NCBI GenBank assembly: GCA_964355525.1
Contig: CAYHDY010000044.1
Location: forward strand, 1 to 9,152
DNA length: 9,152 nucleotides
Source of the DNA: XYB2-FULL-45-11 sp964355525
GTDB lineage: Bacteria; Patescibacteriota; Patescibacteriia; UBA9934; GWF2-40-263
Reading direction: 5' to 3'
Below, one piece after another: positions 1 through 5,700 of the stretch. A model generated the notes under the pieces. That model searched no databases and was not told the DNA's origin. It worked only from the letters and a program-made list of their open reading frames with translations. Position numbers and translations under genes: made by a program. Every line of letters starts with the position of its first letter. Position 1 is the first letter of the stretch.

Positions 1-10
1 TAGCTAAGAT

Positions 11-39
11 TTGACAAAAAATTAGAATTAGTATATTGT
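11..39 (+). promoter_or_regulatory. Putative promoter of the TrmB-like regulator gene
   Basis: A perfect -35 hexamer TTGACA lies at 11-16. Two overlapping -10 candidates follow: TATATT at 32-37 (15-nt spacer) and TATTGT at 34-39 (17-nt spacer). The transcript would start around 45-50, leaving a leader of roughly 20 nt before the ATG at 69. A small palindrome TGTACA at 44-49 sits near the expected start site and could be part of an operator. The -35 box is convincing; which -10 is used is uncertain. Confidence 0.6.
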
Positions 40-68
40 GAATGTACACTTCGAATTAAAATAATGCT

Positions 69-845
69 ATGTTGAGCCAAAGTGAATTGCATGATGTTTT
101 GTACGAATCTTTGAGCGAATTGGGCCTTTCGGATGGGGAGCGGAAGCTGTACATGCTTTCTCTCTCGCTTGGACCGACTTCGATTGCAAAGCTTGCGGAG
201 CATCTCGGAATTCCCCGCCCGAACCTTTATAAGGTGATCGATCGACTTGAATCGTTTGGCTTAGCCAAGTTTTCCGAGCGAAAGAAATTTGCTCGAACGT
301 TTGTTGTTGAATCGCCAACGGTGATTACCGAGTTGCTAAAACAAAAACGCGACAAGATCGCGTTGTTTGACAGTCGTGTGACACAGTCGATGCCGGATCT
401 TCTCGCGATGTACTCACAGGGTGAACTTCCTACATCGATAAAAATTTTGCAGGGTAAGGAAGCGTACTTAAAAGTTTTTTATCAAATTCTGGATGAGGAA
501 AAAGTGTCTGTGGATTTTTGCGGATCCGTTGAAGATTATTTGGGCTTCCTACCGCAGGTTGATCAAGATCGATGGACAAAACAACGCATCACACGAGGAA
601 TAAAAGTTCGTGTACTTGCGCTACCTGGTAATGAAGCAAATCGATTATCAACAATCGCTAAAGAACAGCTGCGAGAGATTCGTTGGCTTCCGAACGAACA
701 AACATTTCAATCCGCATTTCAGTTGTTTGGAAATAAAGTTGTGATTTGGCAACCACATGCACCGCTTGCATTGCTTATCGAGGATCAATACATTGTAAAA
801 ATGCTACGTGTGTTGTTTGAAATTATGTGGAATGATCGAACGTAG
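69..845 (+). CDS. TrmB-like winged-helix transcription regulator
   Basis: This 258-residue protein looks like a sugar-sensing-type TrmB-family regulator. Residues about 18-70 form a winged helix-turn-helix (LGPTSIAKLAEHLGIPRPNL, then YKVIDRLESFGL for the recognition helix and wing approach). A short helical linker at about 85-110 follows (ITELLKQKRDKIALFDSRV), probably the dimerisation coil. Residues about 120-255 form an alpha/beta effector domain like the PLD-like C-terminal region of TrmB proteins (IKILQGKEAYLKVFYQIL, VRVLALPG, FGNKVVIWQP), but I see no HKD catalytic motif, so it should sense or dimerise rather than catalyse. The ATG at 69 is used because the nearby ATG at 64 hits a stop after three codons; there is no Shine-Dalgarno sequence. 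It stands alone, with its own promoter and a convergent neighbour. The target and ligand are unknown; autoregulation via the flanking palindromes is possible. Confidence 0.85.
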   Translation: MLSQSELHDVLYESLSELGLSDGERKLYMLSLSLGPTSIAKLAEHLGIPRPNLYKVIDRLESFGLAKFSERKKFARTFVVESPTVITELLKQKRDKIALFDSRVTQSMPDLLAMYSQGELPTSIKILQGKEAYLKVFYQILDEEKVSVDFCGSVEDYLGFLPQVDQDRWTKQRITRGIKVRVLALPGNEANRLSTIAKEQLREIRWLPNEQTFQSAFQLFGNKVVIWQPHAPLALLIEDQYIVKMLRVLFEIMWNDRT

Positions 846-876
846 TTGTATTATTGTACTAGTACAATAATACAAC
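845..876. promoter_or_regulatory. Perfect 32-bp palindrome overlapping the regulator gene's stop codon
   Basis: The left half gttgtattattgtact is followed immediately by its exact reverse complement, centred on CTAG between 860 and 861 with no loop. It starts on the last base of the TAG stop codon. An unlooped perfect palindrome without a following T-run is more like a dimeric protein-binding site than an intrinsic terminator, though the RNA could also form a 3'-end hairpin. The half-site shares a TAT(T)ATTGT-like string with the region around 32-39 in the regulator's own promoter, which would suit autoregulation. That link is inference from a short match. Confidence 0.6.
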
Positions 877-895
877 TGGGCACGCAGTAAATGAA

Positions 896-937
896 AAATA
901 AAAATCCGTCCTGCAGCTGCGGGACGGATTTTTATTT
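896..937. terminator. Strong intrinsic terminator between convergent genes
   Basis: The hairpin has a 16-bp perfect stem (896-911 with 922-937), extended inward by T912-G921, G913-C920 and C914-G919, and closed by an AGCT tetraloop. The GC-rich core is TCCGTCC/GGACGGA, flanked by A-rich sequence on the left and T-rich sequence on the right, so each strand ends in a U-rich tract. The rpsT stop codon (936-938 on the minus strand) lies in the base of the stem. It should end rpsT and also stop read-through from the regulator gene. Confidence 0.9.
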
Positions 938-1205
938 ACTTTGTTTTCAATGCGTTTACTTTTTTCATCAAGCGAGACTTGTATCGAGCAACGGTATTCT
1001 TTTTGAAGATTCCTTTTGCCATCGCTTTATCAAATTTCTTTCCGACGAGTTGTGCAACGGTCGTGGCTTCTGCAAGATTTTTTGCATCAACCATTTTACG
1101 AAGTTTCACACGGAGGGATTTGATTTCCGCTTTGATGTCTTTGATGTGGTCTGCGCGCTTTGCGGTCTGGCGCATTGCTTTTTTGGCGTTTTCTTTGTTT
1201 GGCAT
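936..1205 (-). CDS. rpsT: 30S ribosomal protein S20
   Basis: This 89-residue, very basic helical protein has the S20 signature: MPNKENAKKAMRQTAKR at the N-terminus, then helices rich in Lys/Ala/Arg and ending near GIFKKNTVARYKSRLMKKV. S20 binds 16S rRNA directly during early 30S assembly. The open frame extends further upstream to 1331, but the start is placed at the ATG at 1205-1203 because the S20 family begins with M-(P/A)-N-x-x-(S/N)-A-x-K, and the upstream residues overlap the end of rmuC and its promoter. No Shine-Dalgarno sequence precedes the ATG. It has its own promoter and a roughly 70-nt leader with a small hairpin (1233-1248), and ends in the shared terminator. Length is normal for the family. 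Confidence 0.96.
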   Translation of the reverse strand: MPNKENAKKAMRQTAKRADHIKDIKAEIKSLRVKLRKMVDAKNLAEATTVAQLVGKKFDKAMAKGIFKKNTVARYKSRLMKKVNALKTK

Positions 1206-1281
1206 AATTGAAATCGATGGCTTGTTCGCCCGAAGGATGTTTATCCTCGACGAAAAATGATTATTAGGCTGAATACGCAGT

Positions 1282-1309
1282 AGTTTAGCGGATTCGTGAC
1301 GAATGTCAA
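1282..1309 (-). promoter_or_regulatory. Putative rpsT promoter and leader
   Basis: Read on the minus strand, a perfect TTGACA (1309-1304) is followed after 16 nt by TAAACT (1287-1282). The -35 box includes the TGA stop codon of rmuC. Transcription would start near 1275, giving a leader of about 70 nt before the rpsT ATG. Within the leader, AGGAT/ATCCT (1234-1238 with 1243-1247, four-base loop) can form a short hairpin. S20 represses its own translation in E. coli, so a leader structure is plausible, but no specific S20-binding motif is recognised here. Confidence 0.6.
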
Positions 1310-2463
1310 GCATTAAGGTCGGAAGATCCAATTTCTAATGGATCAAGCTCCTTTCCGGATGTTCCAGCCGTAATCCGAAAGATATCTTTATCAATTTTTT
1401 TCAATTCTCCGGAAGATGCATTATAAGCATTTCTCGTTGTTTCCAAATGTTTTCCCAGTTTATTGTGATAGTCTTCGTAAGCTCGAAGATGTTTCATGAG
1501 TGAATCCGCTTGAATTTGGATGTCTTTTACAGAATCTTCTATTTGCAGGGCTTTGAGTCCGAGAATAACCGTTTGTAAATAGGCGAAAAACGAGGTTGGA
1601 GAAACAATCATGACACCTTTTTTGAATGCGTATTCGATTAAATTTTGCGCGTTTACTTTTACAGCACCAACGTTTGCTGTAATAAGATTATGGTAAACAC
1701 CTTCGGCTGGAACGAACATGAATGCGAAGTTGGTTGTTCCCTTGTCTGGACGAATATACTTAGACGTTTCATCGATGCGCTTTTTTACATCCGCCTTAAA
1801 CTCCTTTTCGAGAACTTCTCGTGCGATCGGATCATTTTCAACAGAAATACGGTTGTAATTCTCAAGAGAAAATTTTGCATCGATTGGAACCAGCATCTCC
1901 TTTATATGAATCACGGCATCGGGAATCAGTTTTTGATTTGTTGTTTCGTCTATTCCGAGATCGTATTGCATTTCGTATTGCGTCGGCGATAAAACTTGTC
2001 CAAGAAGGGCTTCAAGCCAATATTCACCCAAAATACCACGCTGTTTTGGATTTTTTAAAATGTTTTCAAGACTTTGTAGCTGTGTTGAAAATCCAAGAAC
2101 TTGTTTGTTTGTTTCATCAAGTTTTGTAAGGCGTTCTGTGACATCGCGAATGATTGTAGACGTTTGATGAAAGTTCTTTTGCAAATTTGATGATGATTCT
2201 GATAGATTTTTCATCATTCGTTCGCCAAGAACATCCAATCTTTCAGAAACATCGCGTCGCTGATTATTAGTTGTCTCTTGAAGTTCTCTACGAAGATCTG
2301 AAAGTGTTTGGTGGAGAGCAGTTGAATCAAAAGGCGATGGGGGTCGATTTTTTAAAAGTAAAAAGATAACAACGATAAATAAAACAATAAGAATGACGAA
2401 AAAAAGTGGGGACATAATCTTTACGATAGCGATGAATGAACGTATGATATTTGCGAGTGACAT
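1306..2463 (-). CDS. rmuC: RmuC family protein, membrane-anchored nuclease-fold protein
   Basis: This 385-residue protein matches the RmuC family, whose E. coli member limits recombination at inverted repeats. Residues about 17-37 are one hydrophobic N-terminal membrane helix. Residues about 45-135 are a heptad-like coiled coil (SDLRRELQETTNNQRRDVSE). The RmuC core follows at about 140-350: RGILGEYWLEALL (E147), then PDAVIHIKEMLVPIDAKFSL, where D182, D195 and K197 fit the PD-(D/E)xK nuclease signature, then FMFVPAEGVYHNL and VSPTSFFAYLQTV. All key motifs are intact. The first ATG at 2463 is used; a second in-frame ATG at 2415 (MSPLFFVILIVLF) would put the membrane helix at the N-terminus and is equally credible. 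Neither has a Shine-Dalgarno sequence. rpsT lies 100 nt downstream on the same strand. Confidence 0.93.
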   Translation of the reverse strand: MSLANIIRSFIAIVKIMSPLFFVILIVLFIVVIFLLLKNRPPSPFDSTALHQTLSDLRRELQETTNNQRRDVSERLDVLGERMMKNLSESSSNLQKNFHQTSTIIRDVTERLTKLDETNKQVLGFSTQLQSLENILKNPKQRGILGEYWLEALLGQVLSPTQYEMQYDLGIDETTNQKLIPDAVIHIKEMLVPIDAKFSLENYNRISVENDPIAREVLEKEFKADVKKRIDETSKYIRPDKGTTNFAFMFVPAEGVYHNLITANVGAVKVNAQNLIEYAFKKGVMIVSPTSFFAYLQTVILGLKALQIEDSVKDIQIQADSLMKHLRAYEDYHNKLGKHLETTRNAYNASSGELKKIDKDIFRITAGTSGKELDPLEIGSSDLNA

Positions 2464-2555
2464 TATAACACGAGAGTCTTATCAGGATCTCATATTATTT
2501 TGCGACACTTATTTATATCTTATTTTAGTTACGAAAAAGAGAGTCACGCATTTTT

Positions 2556-2631
2556 GTCCTCATAGCATAACCGGATAGTGCTACAGCGTCCTAAGCTGTT
2601 GATGGGTGTTCAAATCCCCCTGAGGACACCA
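2556..2631 (+). tRNA. tRNA-Arg (anticodon CCU)
   Basis: This is a 76-nt cloverleaf with encoded CCA (2629-2631). The acceptor GTCCTCA/TGAGGAC is perfect over 7 bp. The D stem is GCAT/GTGC with GG in the loop followed by A at position 20, and the anticodon stem ACAGC/GCTGT is perfect. The anticodon CCT is at 2590-2592 and the T-loop is TTCAAAT. A20 and C35 are the arginine identity bases. Unusual points are a T-C mismatch inside the T stem (2607/2617), a 4-nt variable loop, a pyrimidine at position 26 and G at position 32. It should read AGG codons. It is divergent from rmuC. Confidence 0.9.
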
Positions 2632-2756
2632 CAAAACTTTCAAAATTGGCGAGGTGCTTGTGCTTCGGTAAAATTGTATGCATGAAGTATGTGAATACAT
2701 CATGCATACAATTTTACCTCCAGCACGTCGCCTCTCGCCAATTTTGAAAGTTTTGT
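2631..2756. repeat. 126-nt imperfect palindrome (long hairpin) abutting tRNA-Arg
   Basis: The outer arms 2631-2653 and 2734-2756 are perfect complements (23 bp, core CAAAACTTTCAAAATTGGCG). After an asymmetric internal loop, GTGCT 2660-2664 pairs with AGCAC 2722-2726. A second perfect 19-bp stem joins 2667-2685 to 2700-2718 (GGTAAAATTGTATGCATGA). After an A-A mismatch, GTAT/ATAC closes on a GTGA tetraloop (2691-2694). The element begins on the terminal A of the tRNA and ends just before the HAD gene. There is no clear run of T after it. Possible roles are a REP/MITE-like element, a structured 3' trailer or transcription stop for the tRNA, or a small structured RNA; the sequence alone does not decide. 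Confidence 0.85.
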
Positions 2757-2778
2757 TGAATTGATTCGTTCAGTTAAT

Positions 2779-3441
2779 ATGTTTCATATGAATCGATCAA
2801 AAATTCCATCTAATGTAAAAGCTGTATTATTCGATCTTGATGGAGTTATTTTTAATACGGAAGACCTTGCTCATTATGTGTTTAGTTCCCTTTCTGAAAG
2901 ATATCATTATCAATTCACAGAATTGGATCACCGGAATATTTTAGGATCAGCGGAAGTCTATTGGAGTACTTATATGGTTGATCGATTGGATTCAGGCCTA
3001 TCGGCTGATCAATTTGCTGAACTTTTTTGGAAGGAACTTGGCATGTGCACGGAAAAAAATTTGAAATTGATGCCATCTGTATTGGATTGTTTTACGAGTA
3101 TTGATTCTTTGGGCTTGAAAAAGTGTCTCGTTACAAGCTCTCGACGAGATTATGTATTGAAATTGTTAAACAAATTTGAAATTTTAGATGAATTTGTTTA
3201 CATTGTAACCTCGGATGATTACCAAATTGGGAAGCCAGATCCAGAACCGTATTTACTAGCCGTGCATTATCTTGATTATGACGCACAAGATTGTGCTGTC
3301 ATAGAAGATTCAATAAATGGTGTAAGATCAGGGAAAGCAGCCGGGTGCTTTGTGATAGCAGTACCAACGACTCATGCAGACGGAATTGATTATTCCGAGG
3401 CCGATCAGATTATTAAGAACCTTGATGAAGTATTCGTTTAG
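2779..3441 (+). CDS. HAD-superfamily hydrolase (beta-phosphoglucomutase-like)
   Basis: This 220-residue protein is a subfamily IA haloacid dehalogenase-like phosphatase or phosphomutase. All four HAD motifs are present: I, FDLDGVIFNTE with nucleophile D19 and acid D21; II, VTSSRRD (T119/S120); III, K152 in IGKPDPEPY; IV, VIEDSINGV with E176 and D177 for Mg2+. A helical cap lies between motifs I and II at about 28-95. The GKPDPEPY and EDSxNG strings are typical of the beta-phosphoglucomutase/sugar-phosphate phosphatase group, but the substrate cannot be named. Start choice is uncertain: TTG 2761, ATG 2779 or ATG 2788, none with a Shine-Dalgarno sequence. A TAATAT at 2775-2780 with TTGTTG at 2753-2758 could even be a promoter yielding a nearly leaderless message from 2788. 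The stop is 6 nt before tRNA-Ala, so the two are probably cotranscribed. Confidence 0.9.
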   Translation: MFHMNRSKIPSNVKAVLFDLDGVIFNTEDLAHYVFSSLSERYHYQFTELDHRNILGSAEVYWSTYMVDRLDSGLSADQFAELFWKELGMCTEKNLKLMPSVLDCFTSIDSLGLKKCLVTSSRRDYVLKLLNKFEILDEFVYIVTSDDYQIGKPDPEPYLLAVHYLDYDAQDCAVIEDSINGVRSGKAAGCFVIAVPTTHADGIDYSEADQIIKNLDEVFV

Positions 3442-3447
3442 AACTAT

Positions 3448-3523
3448 GGGCCCGTAGCTCATCTGGTAGAGCGTTGCATTCGCATTGCAGAGGTAAGGGG
3501 TTCAAGTCCCCTCAGGTCCACCA
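3448..3523 (+). tRNA. tRNA-Ala (anticodon CGC)
   Basis: This is a 76-nt cloverleaf with encoded CCA (3521-3523). The acceptor GGGCCCG/CAGGTCC contains the G3-U70 pair that defines alanine identity, plus one C6-A67 mismatch. The D stem is GCTC/GAGC, the anticodon stem TTGCA/TGCAG with anticodon CGC at 3481-3483, and the T arm AGGGG-TTCAAGT-CCCCT. It reads GCG codons. It lies 6 nt after the HAD stop codon with no room for its own core promoter in the gap, so it is probably processed from the HAD transcript or driven from within that gene. Confidence 0.95.
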
Positions 3524-3555
3524 AAAAACACACATGATATATCATGTGTGTTTTT
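3524..3555 (+). terminator. Intrinsic terminator after tRNA-Ala
   Basis: A perfect inverted repeat, AAAAACACACATGATA followed directly by its reverse complement, gives a 16-bp A/T-closed stem (3524-3539 with 3540-3555; in RNA the centre opens into a small loop). The 3' arm ends in TTTTT. It begins directly after the CCA of tRNA-Ala, a typical place for a tRNA operon terminator. It is symmetrical, so it could act on either strand. Confidence 0.85.
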
Positions 3556-3798
3556 GTTTCACGTGGATCTAAAGCTATTACCATTTATTTTTTTGCAATA
3601 AAACCTAATCAGTAAAAAATTTTGTCATACTAACTTTTTCCGCTAATTTTGAATTGTTTTTATACAATAGTGTAGACAAACAATCTACTTGTGGATAACT
3701 TTTTGTGTTTAGCCTTGAATTGATCATTTTAGACGTATTTTTTCTGACAATTTTGAACTTAGTAGCATAATTTTATCTAAATTTAGCCTAATTATACC
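3556..3798. other. AT-rich intergenic region with one DnaA-box-like 9-mer
   Basis: I see no credible protein or RNA gene here. TGTGGATAA at 3690-3698 is the exact reverse complement of the DnaA box TTATCCACA. It is single: neighbouring TTATACAA-like strings (around 3660) match only loosely. A weak hairpin GTAGA...TCTAC (3672-3688) lies just before it. The sequence is strongly AT-rich with many T-runs. One box does not make an origin, and no dnaA, dnaN or gyrase gene is in the window. Confidence 0.4.
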
Positions 3799-3827
3799 TT
3801 GACGACAATTGTTATTCATGATACAAT
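3799..3827 (+). promoter_or_regulatory. Promoter of the surface-protein gene cluster
   Basis: TTGACG (3799-3804) and TACAAT (3822-3827) are separated by an optimal 17-nt spacer, each one base off consensus. Transcription would start near 3834, about 14 nt before the ATG at 3848. That is too short for a normal Shine-Dalgarno arrangement; GG directly touches the ATG. The spacer begins with the palindrome ACAATTGT (3805-3812), a possible repressor site. This is the only strong promoter seen for the three downstream genes, which have no internal gaps large enough for another. Confidence 0.75.
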
Positions 3828-3847
3828 AGATACGTAAAGATATAGGT

Positions 3848-4759
3848 ATGAACAAGTTGTTTTCCGTCTTTGCGCTTGTGGGGGTTTTTTTATATGCATG
3901 CCCTGCATACGCGGAGATGACATCGACGAATTACAAGATACGGTGGGACTCAGTGACCACCGGGGGTTCTGATACCGCCGCCTCTGCAAGTTACGGTTTA
4001 AGAGATTCGCTTGGTGGTCCAACAACAGGAACTGGGACAAGTGCAGATTATCAAGTATCAGCGGGTTATCGAGCAGGAGTATTCGATCAGATCATTACAT
4101 TTGATATTTTGCCCCAAAACGTCACAGATCAACGAACCTTAACAGCTCGATCTGGTCTCACGATTTCCACAGCAAGTACAAGTGGTCTTTCTGTCGGTGA
4201 ATACATCGTTTTGGTGCAAGATCAAGGACAGGTTCAGATATCAGCCGTTGGGAAAATCACAAGTATTTCCTCGGGGGTCTCGGTTACTGTCGATGCCTGG
4301 GCAGATGGTGGAGTATTGCCGACAATTGATGGAACAAACGATTTTTTCTCTCCTCTCGATGGATCCTCTATCGCATTTGGGAATTTGAGCGCTTCCTCTG
4401 TATCAACAGCTGTGATTGCCTATGAAGTTTCTGCGGAGCTCGATAATGGATATTCTGTGCAATTACTGGAAGGAGCGAATTTGACGAGCGGATCGAACGA
4501 CGTCAATTCTGTTGCGGACGGAACGGTTACCGCCGGGAGTGAAGAATATGGCGCTCAATCGTCTGACACAACAATTGCCACTTCCACATTTGATACACAG
4601 GACACAGCCATTACAACCTCGTTTCAAGATGTGACAACAGAATCAACGACAAAGTTTAACGATCGACATTTTGTTACATTCAAAGCGTCGATGTCGTCCG
4701 GTTCTGCTGGCGGAACCTATTCGCAAACGCTCACTTTAATTGCATCCGGTAATTTCTAG
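3848..4759 (+). CDS. Secreted beta-rich surface protein, WxL-like (putative)
   Basis: This 303-residue secreted protein is not assigned to a named family with certainty. Residues 1-22 are a signal peptide (MNKLFSVFALVGVF..., AYA before E23); C18 after LYA is a marginal lipobox, so a lipoprotein is an alternative. Residues about 26-76 hold three short S-x-x-Y repeats (STNYKIRWDS, SASYGLRDSLGG, SADYQVSAGYR), common in bacterial surface proteins. Residues about 82-150 form a Thr/Ser/Val-rich beta segment. Residues about 170-303 (SSIAFGNL, AYEVSAELDNGYSVQL, ending GGTYSQTLTLIASGNF) resemble the C-terminal beta-sandwich of WxL-type surface proteins, but the diagnostic Trp-x-Leu motifs are absent. 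There is no C-terminal membrane anchor or sortase motif, so it must be held by partners. The stop is 1 nt before the next gene, implying translational coupling to the DUF916-like protein, the usual partner of WxL proteins. Confidence 0.75.
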   Translation: MNKLFSVFALVGVFLYACPAYAEMTSTNYKIRWDSVTTGGSDTAASASYGLRDSLGGPTTGTGTSADYQVSAGYRAGVFDQIITFDILPQNVTDQRTLTARSGLTISTASTSGLSVGEYIVLVQDQGQVQISAVGKITSISSGVSVTVDAWADGGVLPTIDGTNDFFSPLDGSSIAFGNLSASSVSTAVIAYEVSAELDNGYSVQLLEGANLTSGSNDVNSVADGTVTAGSEEYGAQSSDTTIATSTFDTQDTAITTSFQDVTTESTTKFNDRHFVTFKASMSSGSAGGTYSQTLTLIASGNF

Positions 4760-4760
4760 T

Positions 4761-5690
4761 ATGAAATTTCGCATTTTATTCAGTTCCATGGCTCTTCTGT
4801 TGATTCCGTTCTCGATGAACGCTGCAACGCTTTCACCCGCCGTGCTTGATTTGCAAGCATCAAGAGGGGAAACGATCTCGTCGATGTTTACGGTGATAAA
4901 CACAAGTGCTGCGGAACAGAAATATTATCTTGATATCATCGGATTCGTTCCACGCGATGAATCGGGAACGCCGCAGTTTTTGGAAAAAGGAAAGGGAAGT
5001 GAACTTATAAAATGGATTCATTTTCCTGCGGAACAGATTTCTGTTCCGGCGCGATCAAAGATAGAAGTTCCATTTCAAGTCATTGTTCCCGCAGATATTG
5101 CTTCTGGAAATAAGGAAGCAGCTATAACGGTTTCGAGTGCACCATCGGATATCGTCGCGACAAACGGAGCCATCATTGAAGCAAAAACAGCCCTGCTCGT
5201 TTTTCTCACAATAAAAGGAGAAACGATCAGGCAAGTAGCACTTCTCGATTTCGTTGACGGATCTGTCGTGCCTATTCGATCAGAGATTGCGGGAACATTT
5301 TCATACAGGATTCAGAATCAAGGAACTGTTTATGCGATTCCGAATGGAACCATTCAATTGAAAGACATGTTCGGACGCGTTTTCTCTCGAGTCGATACGA
5401 ATGCGACAAAAGGACGTGTTCTTCCAGGCTCGACACGAAAATTCGAAGTCAACATAGGAGATTCAAAGAAAAATTTTCTTGAGCAGGTTAAGAATCAAAT
5501 GCAATCCTTTACGATCGGACCGATAACATCAGAACTTTCAATTGAATTCGGTGAAGGATTCAAACCAATACATACGCAAACAACCTTTTGGTACATCCCG
5601 TATCAACTGATAGTGACGATTCTCCTTGCATTACTTATCGTCTTCTTCCTTTATAGATCACTGTCAAAAACTTTTTCAAAAAAACATTAG
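4761..5690 (+). CDS. DUF916-like (WxL-interacting type) membrane-anchored surface protein
   Basis: This 309-residue protein has a signal peptide (residues 1-21 or 22, MNA/A before TLSP). The first Ig-like domain at about 23-150 starts TLSPAVLDLQASRGETISSM and continues with FTVINTSAAEQKYYLDI and IPV-type strands ending in VPADIASG. A second beta domain at about 152-265 holds FSYRIQNQGTVYAIPNGTIQ and VLPGSTRKFEV. A single membrane helix at about 281-298 (LIVTILLALLIVFFLY) ends in a basic tail (RSLSKTFSKKH). This order matches DUF916/WxL-interacting proteins, whose ectodomains bind peptidoglycan and partner WxL proteins. The ATG at 4761 is chosen over upstream in-frame codons because it gives the correct signal peptide and sits 1 nt after the previous stop. 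The family match is by pattern, not by search. It is probably the membrane anchor for the preceding secreted protein. Confidence 0.75.
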   Translation: MKFRILFSSMALLLIPFSMNAATLSPAVLDLQASRGETISSMFTVINTSAAEQKYYLDIIGFVPRDESGTPQFLEKGKGSELIKWIHFPAEQISVPARSKIEVPFQVIVPADIASGNKEAAITVSSAPSDIVATNGAIIEAKTALLVFLTIKGETIRQVALLDFVDGSVVPIRSEIAGTFSYRIQNQGTVYAIPNGTIQLKDMFGRVFSRVDTNATKGRVLPGSTRKFEVNIGDSKKNFLEQVKNQMQSFTIGPITSELSIEFGEGFKPIHTQTTFWYIPYQLIVTILLALLIVFFLYRSLSKTFSKKH

Positions 5691-5700
5691 CATCAATCGT

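Noticed and set aside
891..1260. Open frames on the plus strand opposite rpsT
   Set aside because: They are antisense to a clear ribosomal protein gene and begin inside the terminator hairpin; composition (Cys/Phe-rich) is typical of a shadow frame.
1206..1331. N-terminal extension of S20 to 131 residues
   Set aside because: The extra 42 residues overlap rmuC and the rpsT promoter, and S20 proteins start at the internal MPNKENAKKA.
2631..3555. CRISPR array or integrated element flanked by the two tRNAs
   Set aside because: There are no spaced direct repeats, no integrase or cas gene, and the two tRNAs are different isoacceptors with no duplicated tRNA 3' end forming an att pair.
3556..3798. 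Replication origin
   Set aside because: There is only one good DnaA box, no cluster, and no replication genes nearby.
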